Assembly: GCA_951230915.1 (NCBI GenBank)
Contig: OX579636.1
Span: 28,269,567-28,333,566, forward strand
Direction: 5' to 3'
DNA from: Antitrichia curtipendula
Lineage: Eukaryota > Streptophyta > Bryopsida > Hypnales > Leucodontaceae
Length of the DNA: 64,000 nucleotides
Position 1 is the first letter of the stretch, and every line of letters begins with the position of its first letter. Position numbers and translations under genes: made by a program. The notes under the pieces are model-generated. The model was not told the origin of the DNA. It worked only from the letters and a program-made list of their open reading frames with translations, and did no database searches. Positions 13,066 through 24,892 of the stretch are shown piece after piece.

Positions 13066-13225
13066 GTGGTTGCTCTATTTGACAATCTTATTCATTAGAG
13101 GGGATTTGGGGTAAGGGGAGGGCCATTTTAGGCCCGTTCCCCTTATTATTCTCAATGGAGTGTAAGAACGGTGTGCTATCAAAAAATTTAATTTATAAAA
13201 AGAAAAAGAAATTATTTTAAAAATC

Positions 13226-14168
13226 TTAACCCCTAAAAGCCCATTGTCCCTTTGGAGGACAAATGCATTTTTGGGCAGGTACCTACGAGTTGCAATTTTC
13301 TCCTGATTTTTTGAAACTTTTTTTGGAGGTAGAAAAGCTGATTAGCTACGTAGGAATATAATTTTTTCACAACCGGTGCCCAGTAACAAAAGTTATGACC
13401 AAATAAGCTCAAAATAGGGGACGGAGGGCAGCACGGGCAGCAAAAAAAATTTGCACTTTTTTAATTTTTATTAATTTTTAATATTTTTTTCTCATAGATT
13501 ATATTTTTGTCTATCTGGAAATCTTTAATTCATTTCATTTGGATTTGTTATGAGAAAGTTATGGACATTCTTGTTTTTTGGGCAATTAGAGCATCTGTTT
13601 GAAAAAATAACTTGTAGGATTCATTTCTAAATGCAATTTTTCAAATTTTTCAATTTTTTTTTTTTTGCATGGTTTAGTTTACTTGCTAGAACAATCTCAC
13701 CATAGGGATTAGTGCATTTTAATTCCATCTAAAATATATGAATACTTTAGATTTTCCTTCTATCTCGTACCTACTTCTCCTTAACAATTTTTTTAATAAT
13801 GAAAATTATGGTTCTTTGATTTGATTTTTTTTAATTAGACTCTCAACTCAATTCTCCACTATAAAGATTTAAAGCTCAAAACTCTGTAGTGCAAAAATTT
13901 TAAGTTAAAAATGTTCAAAGCCAAAAAATCCAGTCCCACAATGTGCTGAAAAATTTGTTTTTTTCACTTTAAACGTAGATATCTTGCAATCTGTGCGGTC
14001 AAGAATTCTGAAATTTTTTCCACACATTCTCATACTAGTTAGGTGTAAGATCCTATGGTTAGATGTGCAAAAAAAAAAAAACTTAAATTTTTTTTCACTC
14101 TTTGCTAAAAAAGTGGCAGTTTTGGGTGTTTTTTGGCAGAAAAAAGGCCTTGGGCCTTTAGGGGTTAA
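13226..14168. mobile_element. TTAA-bounded non-autonomous element, well preserved
   Basis: The left end is TTAACCCCTAAAAGCCCATT. The right end in reverse complement is TTAACCCCTAAAGGCCCAAG. TTAA flanks both sides, followed by CCCCTAAA in both. The 943-bp interior is AT-rich, with no transposase frame; the open frame 13,984-14,217 is a by-product. TTAA duplications with CCC-starting ends are the hallmark of the piggyBac superfamily; assignment here is inference. Confidence 0.65.
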
Positions 14169-14217
14169 AATGGAAAAAAAAATTCATTTTAATTTAAAAA
14201 TAAATAAATTTGTCTAA

Positions 14218-14243
14218 CGTGGCCAAAGTTGTTTGGCCACGTC
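14218..14243. repeat. GC-rich perfect hairpin, 11-bp stem
   Basis: ACGTGGCCAAA, a 4-base loop GTTG, then TTTGGCCACGT. The stem is perfect and stands out in the AT-rich setting. It lies 50 bp outside the TTAA element. There is no T tract or gene end beside it, so its role is unknown. Confidence 0.8.
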
Positions 14244-15055
14244 GGACTATTGATGCCCCTGCATTCCTACAATCTAGGAACGTAGGAGAACTCGCAACTC
14301 TTTACAAAGGCTGAATCCCTTCATATGTGTGCAATTCACATTGGAATAAAAAAAAAATTGTATAAAAAAAGAGCCAAATAAAGATTTACTCTCATATTCT
14401 GTTGGAGCCTCTTTCACCTACCACCAAAAGTATTGACCATTCTAATACCAGTAAGTAAACTCTCTTTAAAACAAAAAATATGATTTAACCTCTAAGCATG
14501 AATAGTTTTCAAAATACTCTAAAAAGACAACACGAGTGGTTTAATGTGACATTTATGGTAAGATAAAAATAGACTAAGATAAGAGTTCATGTAATTTCAA
14601 CTTGCTATTCATCTACGTACATTCTATACACTAAATAGTGAAGCTAGGTTGTCTTAACAATTAGGTTGCCTTACTCCAAGAAAATTATTTTATAAGCCAT
14701 CAACGTCAACAAATATTCCCATAGATATTTTCATTTGTATATGTGGAGGTTTATGAGTCCCAATTACAAATATACTTAATTCAAAAGTAGTAAATTTTTA
14801 TAAAGAAATAATAAATATTTATATAGCGTAGAACGTGGAGAAATTAGTGCGGGACAACCTAATTTCACTATTTAGTGTAGAAGAAATGTAGACTACGTGA
14901 ACGAAACCTCAAATCCTTTTGGGTACACTAAAAATCAATCAACCCTTTGAAAATCCATAATGCTTTTATACAGTATCTTCCAAACACATGCTAATCAAGA
15001 GAATGTAACATCCTCTTTCCAATTGCCAAATAAAGAAAAATTCACAAAACTATAG
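14244..15055. other. Intergenic DNA without recognised genes
   Basis: No gene is seen. The phrase ACACTAAATAGTGAAGCTAGGTTGTC (near 14,630; only its core is quoted here: CTAAATAGTGAA) recurs in inverse orientation near 14,860-14,878 (AATTTCACTATTTAGTG), which suggests another diverged TIR element of about 250 bp. Confidence 0.4.
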
Positions 15056-15348
15056 TAAGGTAGGGGTCTATAAAAGCGACCTCTAACATAGAGATACATT
15101 TCACTTTCTTCAATGTACCAACATTGCACATTTCAGGAGGGGGTCGTTTTTAAAAACCACTGCGTTTCAACTTCAAAAATTTGTAACTAATTCCACAAAG
15201 GTCCAAAAAATATGAAACAACTTGGATTAGATGCCAATTCCATTTTTCTTCCTTGTAAAATTTACTGAAAATTGTTTCAAGGGGTTTAGCTTCTCTGAAA
15301 ATGCAATCAGCTCTTAAAGGGTTGCTTTAGCAACCTCCTACCTTACTA
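15056..15348. mobile_element. MITE with TAAGGTAGG ends
   Basis: The left end TAAGGTAGGGGTCTATAAAA and the right end in reverse complement TAAGGTAGGAGGTTGCTAAA form a terminal inverted repeat. TA at both borders may be the target duplication. The interior is homologous to 8348-8631. The TAAAGCGACC phrase near the left end links it to the elements at 16.7-17.5 kb. Confidence 0.75.
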
Positions 15349-15359
15349 CGACACTTCAA

Positions 15360-16060
15360 TAATATTGGATCCATGTCACGATGCTTATTAGGTGCAGTTG
15401 TGTTTTTCAGTAGCGCAGCAATTGTTGTACGAGTGAGTTATTCGAGCAAGAGGGTCCGAGTGGTCCCACACGCGAGAGAATGTGGTTGAGAATGGGGCTG
15501 ATAGAAGCAGATGTCCCGTCGGTGTCATGGGGCCGCCCCAATTGGTGCGAGTACGTCCCGGGCCGCGAGGGTACTTCCTTCTCCCTTGCCTTGCCTCGCC
15601 TTCCCTTGCGTGTGTGTGTGTGTGTGTGTTTGGCTGTCCTTCAGGTGAAAAGTCTGGACGCAACAGCAATTGTTGGCTAGCGTAGCAGTGAGTGTCAGTG
15701 TAAGAAGGAAGCCAGCCGGGTAACGTACTCCCGTTAGAATCATGTCACGAGGACTCATGATGCGCGCGCGCGCTCGCTCCACTCCAGAGACGGGGAAGGG
15801 CGCATACGGTGCGTGCCTTGCTAGCAGGTGAGAGGCTTCTTGATGGGAGCCGGGCCTCTCCAATTGTTTTTTCCCAGCTTTTATATTTATATATGTACCC
15901 ATTATTTAACACATCTGCACATTATTTTCCATCATTATTTGTTAGGCCTTCCTCCTCCTTCCCTGTTGCGCCCTTGGCAACAACCAGATCTGGAGGTGCA
16001 GGGGAATGGGTACTGGGTGTGTTCCCCCCCTTGAATAAATAAGTACTCATCGAGGATTTA
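15360..16060. other. GC-richer island with TG microsatellite and TATA-like sequence
   Basis: The block is GC-rich, carries a (TG)n tract at 15,610-15,629 and a CG-alternating stretch (GCGCGCGCGC) near 15,762. It has short open frames on both strands without recognisable products. Near 15,878-15,892 there is TTTTATATTTATATATG, followed by pyrimidine-rich sequence, which looks like a core promoter. No coding exon downstream could be recognised, so it may be a promoter, a non-coding gene or a remnant. Confidence 0.4.
15610..15629. repeat. (TG)10 microsatellite
   Basis: An uninterrupted alternating TG tract inside the GC-richer island. Confidence 0.9.
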
Positions 16061-16585
16061 AAAAAGAAAAGAAAAAAAAAGTGACTTGGAAATGAATGGG
16101 AGGCAAGAGATCATGTCAATTCAAAGAGGGCAGAAGGGAAAAAAAGGGGAAAAACACGAGAGCTAAGTTATGTACAACCCAAGCCAGCTTGTGGGCAAAA
16201 AACTCAACCGGAGAAGCTCAAAAATTGAGGTTTTAAAAAACCATGCTTGAGAAATTAGAAGGCGCAAGAAAGAATGTGAAATCATGGTGTGGAATAGAAG
16301 AAGGGCTAGAAAAAAAAAATCATCGAGAGAATGATAAATAATCGATTCAAGAATTCAATGTGTTTGGACAACTTGACATTGGAGCATGGACTTGGTTTGG
16401 TGGCTCTGATTCTGGAAACCTTGTTAGGCAGCTTGGGAAGGATATTAATTTGCAAATAGGTTGAATGGTCTTCCACAACAACTTTTAAAAGTAAGCTTGA
16501 TAGCTCATTGAGATATTACACATTGCTTCTGTATATTGACTTGAAAATCTCCAAAAATGAGGCAATCATGACATGCCATATAGGC

Positions 16586-17563
16586 TAAGGGCCAGTTTCC
16601 ATGTGGAGTCCAGGCCGGTGAAGTCCATTGATCAACAATGGAACGGAGACTCCTGAAAAAAGCAGACTCCCATTTCACTATAAGGTAGTGTGCTCTTAAA
16701 GCGATCATTTAAGGGTTGGTCTGCCTTTTTCATAGGTTTTCGTGGACAGAAATATTTTTAGATCATTTTTCAGAGAAAGAAAAATAGATGTGGAACTTAA
16801 TACAAGTGGTTTTGTGGTTTTCCAAGCATTTTTGAATTACTTACAAATTTCCAAAGATTTGGGGCATAGACAGCTATTTGTGACCATAGGTCTCCCAAAA
16901 TCTGTCCACTTGCAACCTGTAAAAACATGTGAGGAAATCAAAGACAATGATTGACTCTTGCAACAAAAAAAATAATTTTTTCTTGATTCATTCAATGGCT
17001 AAAGTGGTTCATTTAAGGATCATCCCATCTCCATTCTCCAACTAATAATAGGGGCAATTTGAAGGAGACAGGTGGTTTTAGAGCAAACTAAGGTAGTAGG
17101 CTCTAAAAGCGATCCTTTAAGGGCTGATTCGCCTTTTTCATAGGTTTTCATGATTAAAAATCTTTTTAGCTCATTTTTCAGAGAAAGTCAAATAGATGCC
17201 AAATGTAACACAAGTGGTTTCATATTTTTTGAAGCATTTTTGAATTAGTTATGAATTTTCAAAGATTTCTGTTGTAGGTACCTATTTGTGACCCTAGGTC
17301 TCCCAAAATCTGTCCCCTTGCAACTTCTAAAGTGATTTGAGAAAATCAAGGTCAATGATTGGCTCTCGCAATAGAAAAATAATTTTTCCTTGATGCATTC
17401 AATAGCTAAAGTGGTCCATTGAAGGTTCACTTGCAATCCATTCTACAACTAATTATAGGGTCGGTTTGAAGGAGAGGGTCGCAATTACAGCACACTACCT
17501 TACCTTACTGTACATTGATCGGTGGACTTCGCCGGCCTCAACTCCACATGGAAACCAACCCTA
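16586..17563. mobile_element. TIR element carrying two tandem TAAGGTAG MITEs
   Basis: The outer inverted repeats are 16,586-16,645 and 17,508-17,563; both contain GTTTCCATGTGGAGT and a GGCCGG(T/C)GAAGTCCA block. Between them lie two head-to-tail copies of a 408-bp unit beginning at 16,681 and 17,089. Each unit starts TAAGGTAGT and shares CTTTTTCATAGGTTTTC, TTTTTCAGAGAAAG, AGGTCTCCCAAAATCTGTCC and GCTAAAGTGGT. The second unit ends with the inverted end ACTACCTTA near 17,502. The best reading is insertion of a MITE into an older element, followed by tandem duplication. Confidence 0.8.
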
Positions 17564-18534
17564 AAACCTCCATGAGATTGCACAATGGATAGGTGAAGGA
17601 ATACAGATTTGGTATGACTGAGTAGAGATGGGTTTCAGTTCTACGCTTTTCTAGGTTTCATGTAAATGAATTCTGCCACTGAAATGTGATGCGTTTCCTA
17701 AGCAAGTGTGAGCTTTGGCAAGGAACAAGTTGCGGAGAGGAGCATCTGCTTTTGGATGAATGAGTGCCTACGGAGTCTTCAAATTGGATTCTACCAAATG
17801 TTGTGAACTCAAGGTGGAATCTCAGGGCGTTTCAGAATTATTTCATAAATTTTATTGTTGCCAAAAGTAAGAATGAATGCTTTTCATCAATGAATGAAAG
17901 GAAGTGGGTTGAGTAGGTTGGCGTTGCTTAAAAAGCAAACTATTGCTACAGGGTGGAGTCTCTGATAACTTAGATACTTGATGCTTTTATTTTTGATATT
18001 GATGTATCAATTTATGACATTCTTTGAGGGACTGACTTAACTTCCATGAAGTGAATGGATAAGAGCATGGTCATCTTTACGTGCTAGGGGTTTGATACTC
18101 TTCAAATGTGGATGAAAAGCTCTATGGGTCCTTCACAATATTCTTTTGATACTGAAGCCTAGCATGTCAAGAAATGGCCCTTGAAATCACTATTCATCCT
18201 AAGTTTAGTTGCTTCATCCTTTATTCTACTTGATAAGTGGTCACTTGACTATATATAGGTTGTATTTGGTAAGCAAGGGTGAGGGACAAGGAAATTGAGG
18301 GCTCTTCAAATTAGATGGAAAATTTAAATGTGCCAAGTTTGGTGAGTAAGGGTGTGGATGTTATAATGATCAAGAAAAGAATCTTTATTTATTTTGTACT
18401 TAATCTTCTACTAATTTATGCATAGCTATTTTTGCAAGTGTGACTCAATATAGAATTAATTATTTCCTTTCAAATAATCCATTCTTAGAATAGAAAAATT
18501 GCTCTAAAAGTGAACAAGTTTTTTGTTGGTTCTC
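17564..18534. other. Intergenic DNA
   Basis: No gene, RNA or repeat is recognised. Confidence 0.55.
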
Positions 18535-19281
18535 TAAACCCTTTTTTTGTCCCTGCAAAAAATCGGGCAGCTGCACTTCACATGGTCACATTTGTATGAA
18601 AAAATGTCCAAAATGGTGGTAACTCTTTGGATTCATTCTTCAAAGCAAGTTAGCTACATGCTTGAAAAATTTCAGATCATTTGAAATTGTACAACATATA
18701 GGAAAAAAATAGTAAGTAGAAAAAAATAGAAAATGATTCAAAACACTAAATTGTTAAGGATTTAATTATGGAATTGAAAAATGCCAATCGAAACAATTGT
18801 AATGTTGTAATAAACAATCTACACCTTGTGTTTATATTTTTTTCCAAAAATATTGAAAATTGAGTTAAATAAAGGACTTCAAAGTTTATTTTAGAGTAGA
18901 GATTCCATAACTACGCGCACACTACCCACAACTAAAATTCCTCAAAACTTTCATCTCATAAATCAAAGTGGAATGATTCAAAGCTTTCCTTGTGCATATA
19001 AATCTAGAGAACCAATTTCAAAATTTTATTTCTCTAGAAAATGATTTTTAAAGAAATTTTTTTGCTGCCCGGGCTGCCCACCGAACAATGAAAACTACAT
19101 ATCATACCATAACTTTTTAACCATGTGGTCAAAAGTTATGAAAATTGTTGGGCCCTAAAGCTACTCCTTGGGCACATCTTGCGTGAAAATTTCAAAGAAA
19201 AAAAATAAAAATTCCATTCGTGGTGAGCTGCCCCAAAACGCTTTGTTGTCAAAAAACGGTGTTTGGTCCTTTAGGGGTTAA
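18535..19281. mobile_element. TTAA-bounded element, right end well preserved
   Basis: The right end in reverse complement is TTAACCCCTAAAGGACCAAA, almost identical to the 33.6 kb copy. The left end is degenerate (CTAAACCCTTTTTTTGTCCC near 18,535). The interior is non-coding and includes a CTGCCCGGGCTGCCCA stretch near 19,066. The right border is firm, the left border approximate. Confidence 0.5.
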
Positions 19282-20618
19282 TTCACAAGTTTGAACAAAA
19301 AGTTATTTTTGATCCTACCAAATATAGACATCAAACTTTGAGCCCTCTTGGATTAAAAAAATTTCTCTACAAAAAAATGAAGACTTATATCATTCATTAG
19401 TGTATGCTATTAGGTACACTCATAAAAACTTTAAAAGCAAATAAGGGATTTACCTTATTCTAAATTCCCTTACAAAATGAGGTCAAGGTAATTACAATAC
19501 ACAAGACATTTCTTATGCATCAAGGATGTAAAAAAAACATACAAACCATACAAACATAAAGCCAAACATCTAGAATTTGGAAAAAAACCTCAAAAACCTT
19601 TTAGCTTTGCAAATTGTAAGATTATAACATTTCAAGTTAGAAGAACATGATTTGTTTGTTATTTCAAAATTACTATAGATAAAGATAATTGTTATAGACA
19701 AAGGTAACAAAGTTTGTATCCTTTGGAATGTGATTCCTAAAATTAGTGTTTTTATGACAATTTCTTGATATATCATATTAAGCTATATACATACCAAATT
19801 TCAAAAGTTGAAGAGGTTTTGCGAAAGATGCCCCCAAAGACGTTTGACTTGCATGAACTACCCACGTTTTAGCAACAACATTACTTTTCACCCAAGCATC
19901 CAATTGAAATTTTTTCCTCTTCCAACACAGGTGAGCAGTGAACACACCCTGTGTCAAAATTTCAAAAACATCTTTGACATTGTAGATACCTACCCAATTC
20001 TCCATTCAGTGGACAATTGTTCTTTAGCGGGGTTAAGAATCATCTTTTATGTATGGGACCATCAACTACCAACAGTGTTTCTGGAACTTTAGCAGAAAGC
20101 CGGATATTCGTGCTCAGTTGTTGGAGGGTAGGGCCTTCCCTACACTTCCTTTACCACAACTAAGTTACAGAATATTCTCTCATTCTCCAATATTTAAGCG
20201 ACGTACTCACGTTGTACTTGCAACATTTCTCAAATATCTTCCAACAGACCGTGTACTTGAATCTAGAGAAATACAAAACAATCGGAATTATTTGTGGTTT
20301 ATTAAGATCACGAAAGATTCCATAGCAGGAAAAAGAACATTCTTTAGTACTCGATAACCTTCAACCGCAACTGATCATGTTGAAATCATCAAACAAGGGA
20401 ACAAACACTGTTGAGCCTTGAGAAATCCTATGAAATAAGCTTAGTGAATACGAATCCTGTTGATTCCGTTTACGAGTAATTGCTTATTGCTTATGGAAGC
20501 CACCAAACATTTGTGGGCCCAACAGACTCCTAGCCTCCTCCTGTAGCGATCTTCAGTGATCCAACAAATGGAATCAATGTGCACAACACCCATCCTGACG
20601 CCCCATTAATATGATTAA
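19282..20618. other. Unassigned DNA downstream of NUP35
   Basis: Open frames occur at 19,778-20,005 (minus, 75 codons) and 20,049-20,357 (plus, 102 codons). Neither translation resembles a family I recognise. Base composition from 19,800 onward is closer to that of the genes than to the AT-rich background, so this may be transcribed or a former exon. Confidence 0.35.
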
Positions 20619-20750
20619 AACACCACGCCAGTCAACTATGGCAAGTAAAACAACGTCAGTAGAGTGCTTTAAGCATCTCAAAAACACCATCGTAGTCAAC
20701 TATTGCAAGAGAAAGAAGATGAGTCGATTGCTTTAAGTATCTCACGCATA
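20619..20750. repeat. Two-copy tandem repeat, 64-bp period
   Basis: The unit with GTCAACTAT(G/T)GCAAG and TGCTTTAAG(C/T)ATCTCA starts at 20,631 and again at 20,695. The copies differ at several bases. Confidence 0.75.
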
Positions 20751-21241
20751 CCTTACGTGATCAGATTCCATTTCCACAGCCCTGGGACTGAAAATGCTGG
20801 ATTCCCACCGTTACAATTATTGGTGGTCCCAAAGTCTGCACCGTGAAGATCGCTCCAAAAGTGATTCGCACTGCATTCCTGGCTTTTGGGGTAGCTTGCA
20901 GGACTCTCAAGGTCGTGCAATCCAAAGCTTGGTCGAGAGGACCCCTGTGGTATTTGACAAACTGTGCACTAAAAAAGGGAGGAGTCTTACTCGCAGAGTA
21001 GACAGGACTTCAGTTGTTGCAGCCAAAACATCCCAGACATTTGGAATGTGAAGGTGAAGGTATACACACCAGTTGAATATGTGATTTTCCTCCGTTGGTT
21101 TCATGGTTCTTCTAAAACGGCTGAAGGCCGAACTCAACAAGGTTGGACAGCTGCATCCGTACTCAAATAGGTGTACTAATTTATCCTAAAGAGTTTTTAA
21201 CTAAATTTCATCCACTAGTACCTCCTAAATCTCAAGCTTCG
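20751..21241 (-). other. Probable 3' untranslated region of NUP35
   Basis: This is the stretch immediately after the NUP35 stop on the minus strand. It has gene-like composition. Both strands are open over 60-85 codons (20,794-21,051 plus; 20,907-21,140 minus), but neither product is recognisable. The 3' end of the transcript cannot be fixed from sequence. Confidence 0.4.
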
Positions 21242-23482
21242 TCACATACCAAATACAAACTCCACAATTTTAGAGACGGTAGATTTGGCTGGCGTAGCAA
21301 GCACACCAGTTGATCGCGGTCCACTTTCTGAATTATGCTGCACATAGTACGGGCGCTGCGAAGCCTGCCCACTGGCATTCGCCGCACCCCAGCCAGCTGC
21401 CCGAGGAGCGAGAGCCATGGAGGCTGGGTGTTCTCGCTTGTCCGTCAGAACTTGACGCTGAACTGGGTCCAAAGACTTGACGCCTACAATGAGAGATCCA
21501 TTAAGAAGCATTCCATCCTTCAGTAACGCCTTCTTCGCATCATACCGGTTCTGAAACATTAAAAAAACAAAAACATTCGTAAGTCCCTGCCTGATTACAG
21601 GGAAATAAGGTAACCTAACCTAAAAGCAACACTTAAAACACTGAGTATTATTAAAAGGACCAAGCTTTTATTGATTCATGTTAGCAATTCTAAGCGGATT
21701 AAAATGCACCAAAGTATAATTTCTTTGGATATTGTGCACAAAAAGGTTGCAAGGATTCAAATTTTTTATTGGTAGGCAACCTAAAATTGACACGAGTTCT
21801 GATGTCAAGGTGGTTTACATGTTAAACTCAAGAAATACTCATTGTGCAAGATTTTAGGGTGTCGCATTTAGGTATGTGTCACAATCAGATCCTCTACCTT
21901 AGCTGAAGGAAAGACAACCATCCTCCAAAAACAAAAGATTAAGTCCACAGGTGAAGAAGACAGACCTGATATTGAATGTGCACCCAATTGGCACCACCAG
22001 GTCCAGACACATGATCCACAATAGGGCCACATTTCTCAAACTCACGCATGACTGTATTTGTTTCTTCTGCCCCAAATCTGCAAATAGAGAACCACCAGCC
22101 ACACAAGTTGAGCACTTCTGCTTGGAAAACGCTGCATTAGCAAGTGGTGCAAGCATGACTTGGCTAAATGTCTATGATGACTCATCTTCAGATGAAAATT
22201 GGGTTGTCTAATATCCTTTCAATGGTGGTCTATTATCCTTTCAATACTGGATTACGACCTCCTACTTTAAATGATTTCATAAGAAATTCATACATAGTGA
22301 TCAAAAATTTAATCCCAAAAGTGTTTGGCATTTGCAGTAACAAGAGTGATCCCTCCAGTGAGCTCAAAGTAATCTCCCAATGAAAGGACACTCGTGCTTA
22401 AAATGGTTCAGTCACGCAAATAGCATCTTCTACCTTATGTGAAAATCATCTCAGATCATTAAAAACTATCATCACAAAAGACTCTCCCCACTACATTCAC
22501 AAAGTTATTTATGTTAAATTAACAAACATTAGATTCTCAAAGTTCTCATGTTAAGTTAACGTTAACTGTCATGCAAATGATGTCAAATTGATTTCACTGT
22601 AACAGTAGTGCATTGGCATTCACTTGATATTAAATTGGTAACAATTAAACTAACATTAAGTCAACATAAACTCGATATTAATTCAACATCATTTTAGATT
22701 AACGTCCCATTCGATTAACTATTGATAACATTTTAAATCTAAAGGGGGAGATCTACAGAGATGTTAATTATCAACAAAATCGTCGCTTCATTACGCATAT
22801 GCAACGCCATATGCCACATCGATTGAGACACGAAATGCATACAACAAAAGTGGAGGTAGAACAGTTACCCGAACACGGTGACCCACTCATCGCCTTCCAC
22901 AACATCAGCTGCAACGCCAGAGCGCTGGACCTCAGGTCGCACAACATCTCTTGGAGGCTCTAACGCAAGCAAACCCCCGGGCTGCGTTTGCTGTGGTTGC
23001 ACAACACCAGACACAGGACTTCCCCCATCTTTCTCTCTCCCTACAATCCCATCACTGCGATCCCTCGAAGCCGACCACCAAATTGGACTCGCAGCTGACT
23101 GATTCTGGGGTGGCGTAGGGGGAGAAGTCGAAGAAAGCATGATGGGGTCTGGATAACTGTAGCTGTTGAACCCCCCTCCTTGTTGTACATTGCTCAGTGG
23201 GGTCCTAGTGGCAGAGTCTGGATTTCGGTATGACTGATCGGACGGTTCCACGGATCTTTCCATTCGATCCTCCAAAGTGAACATCGGAGGTGGAGGTGGA
23301 TCCACTCCGCCGACATTCTCTCGCCATAGCGCTGCTGCGGCCGCTGCTTGCCCTGGTGTACCGAGCTCCCTGCGAGATGCGGGAGCTCGAGTCACAGGGG
23401 AGGCTGATAAATCTCGGTAGAAGAGAGACTGGGACCTCCCGCCTCTACTGGCGCTCCGCGACTGCGAGCCTGGAGTGTTCAT
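21242..23482 (-). CDS. NUP35: Nucleoporin NUP35 (NUP53/MPPN family), three coding exons
   Basis: NUP35 is an inner-ring nucleoporin that links the nuclear pore scaffold to the membrane. Exons on the minus strand are 23,482-22,869, 22,077-21,966 and 21,550-21,242. All introns obey GT-AG: donors GGTAACTG and GGTCTGTC, acceptors TTTGCAG and TTTCAG. Joined, they give 1035 nt, 344 residues, close to plant relatives. The N-terminal 200 residues are low in complexity and contain plant hallmarks SLFYRDLSASP (19-29), TPGQAAAAAALWREN (42-56) and a PPPPPMFTLEDR segment (62-73). The Nup35-type RRM starts at EWVTVFGFG (199-207), includes VHI near 238-240 and MLLNGSLIVGVK, and serves in dimerisation in this family. 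The C-terminus STVSKIVEFVFGM is the amphipathic membrane-binding helix. Intron 1 falls inside a glycine codon (phase 2), intron 2 between codons. The start is the first ATG of the conserved exon. Upstream lies a 329-bp tandem array. The exon joins were worked out by eye. Confidence 0.93.
22078..22868 (-). other. NUP35 intron 1
   Basis: The 791-bp intron lies between the low-complexity N-terminal exon and the RRM exon. It contains diverged short repeats of a GTTAA(C/G)TTAAC type near 22,550-22,720. Confidence 0.8.
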
Positions 23483-23639
23483 GACGATGGGTTGTCCGCC
23501 TCGGTTGAACGCCGCTTAGAGGGCTCAAGAACCCTAATCTCTGCTCCTGATTTCTCCTGGTCATGAAGAAGCGCAGAATGAGATCAACTCCGACTATTAC
23601 ACTCTTCAAAGATTTTCGCATTGTTCTCTACAACTTCTT

Positions 23640-24680
23640 CAACAGACATTACGAGTACAATTTCCGCAAGATCAAGTGTGTCGGGGACGTCTTGTATCTA
23701 AACGATGCCATGAACTTCGACATGCATCACTTACTTTACCGTACAATGAAATAGCATACGTAGGGATTCTATTTGAAAAATGGGAAGGAACTTGTGCCGA
23801 ACAGCTTGGCAAACCTAAACCCTAAACCACACAAATGGCGAAAGAAGCACAATGGCAGAATAAGAAAACTTAAGCACCGATTCAAACTGTATTTGCCCAG
23901 ACGACAGATAGGTGGCGATGGCTCTAGAACCGCAAACTCATTGCAACAACGGTCACCCTCAAAGCTACCCGCACTTGAAGTTCACATTCAAGAAATTTCA
24001 CCCATGCACGTTAGGGCACCTGAACCTAAACAACGATATGAACCTCATAAAGCACCAGTCACCTCAATAAGACAACAAAAGAGCATATGTCCATGAACAT
24101 GGAGAGGGCGACGTGCCGAACATTCTTGTGATTTGTTCATAAACCCTAAATCAAACAAGTGGAAGTCCAAACAAAACAGCGGAAAAACAAAACCTGAGCA
24201 CTGATTCAACCTAACACCGGACGAAGCGGTGACGAAACTGATAGCTGACAATGGCACTAGCACAGCAAAGTGGTTGCAACAACAACGGTCGCCATCAATT
24301 CTCTCCGTTCTAGAGGCTCAAATTCAAGAAGCTTCACCCACGAGTATTGGGGCACCTAAATCTAAACAGTGTTGTGAACCACTAAACGCATCACTCACAT
24401 AAACAAGACAAGCATACGCAGGGATTCTACATGACAATGGAGAGGACAACGTGCTGAAAATTCTCGTGATTGTTCATAAACCCTAATGAAACAAATGAGC
24501 GTCCAAGCAAAACGACGGGAAAACAAAACCTGAGAGCTGATTCTAAAAACATCAGACGAAGCAATGACGAAACAGATTAGCTGACAATGGCACGAACACT
24601 GCAAAGAGGTTGGAACAATGACGGTCACCTTCAATTCTGTCCGTCCTAGAAGCTCAATTTCAAGAAATGTGACTCACCAG
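23640..24680. repeat. Three-copy tandem array, exact 329-bp period, upstream of NUP35
   Basis: Units begin with AGCATA(C/T)G at 23,753, 24,082 and 24,411, giving spacings of exactly 329 and 329 bp. Shared blocks are CATAAACCCTAA, AAAACAAAACCTGAG, AGCTGACAATGGCAC, GGTCACC/GGTCGCC, TTCAAGAA and TAAAC. A partial fourth copy precedes the first unit (about 23,680-23,752). Copies are diverged by many substitutions, so the duplication is old. Each unit carries AAACCCTAA, the plant telo-box promoter motif. The array lies between the probable first exon and the coding start of NUP35. Confidence 0.85.
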
Positions 24681-24840
24681 CACCACGACGTTGATCGCCT
24701 CAGGCAACGCAAGTCCTTCAATCGCAGACTTCCGGATTGCGGTGCAGCTCAGGATTCGCAAGGAGTCCCTCGCTGCACTGTGCAGACAGCTCACTGGGAG
24801 CGGAGTATGAGAACCCTAAAATAGGGCATGAGCCTGGTGA
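24676..24840 (-). promoter_or_regulatory. Probable non-coding first exon of NUP35
   Basis: On the minus strand a GC-richer segment ends in GGTGCTG followed by GTGAGTCAC, a strong splice donor at about 24,679. The segment has no ATG. A transcript starting near 24,840 could splice from here to an acceptor upstream of 23,482, leaving the repeat array as intron. This is inference from composition and the donor site; RNA evidence is needed. Confidence 0.35.
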
Positions 24841-24892
24841 TCAAGCTGTCAAGCATTTGAATTTAAGTATGTAACAAAGGCCTCCTTAATAT

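Noticed and set aside
21899..22156. An 85-codon minus-strand frame in the NUP35 locus
   Set aside because: It overlaps the true exon 2 (22,077-21,966) in another frame; the exon frame gives the conserved RRM residues.
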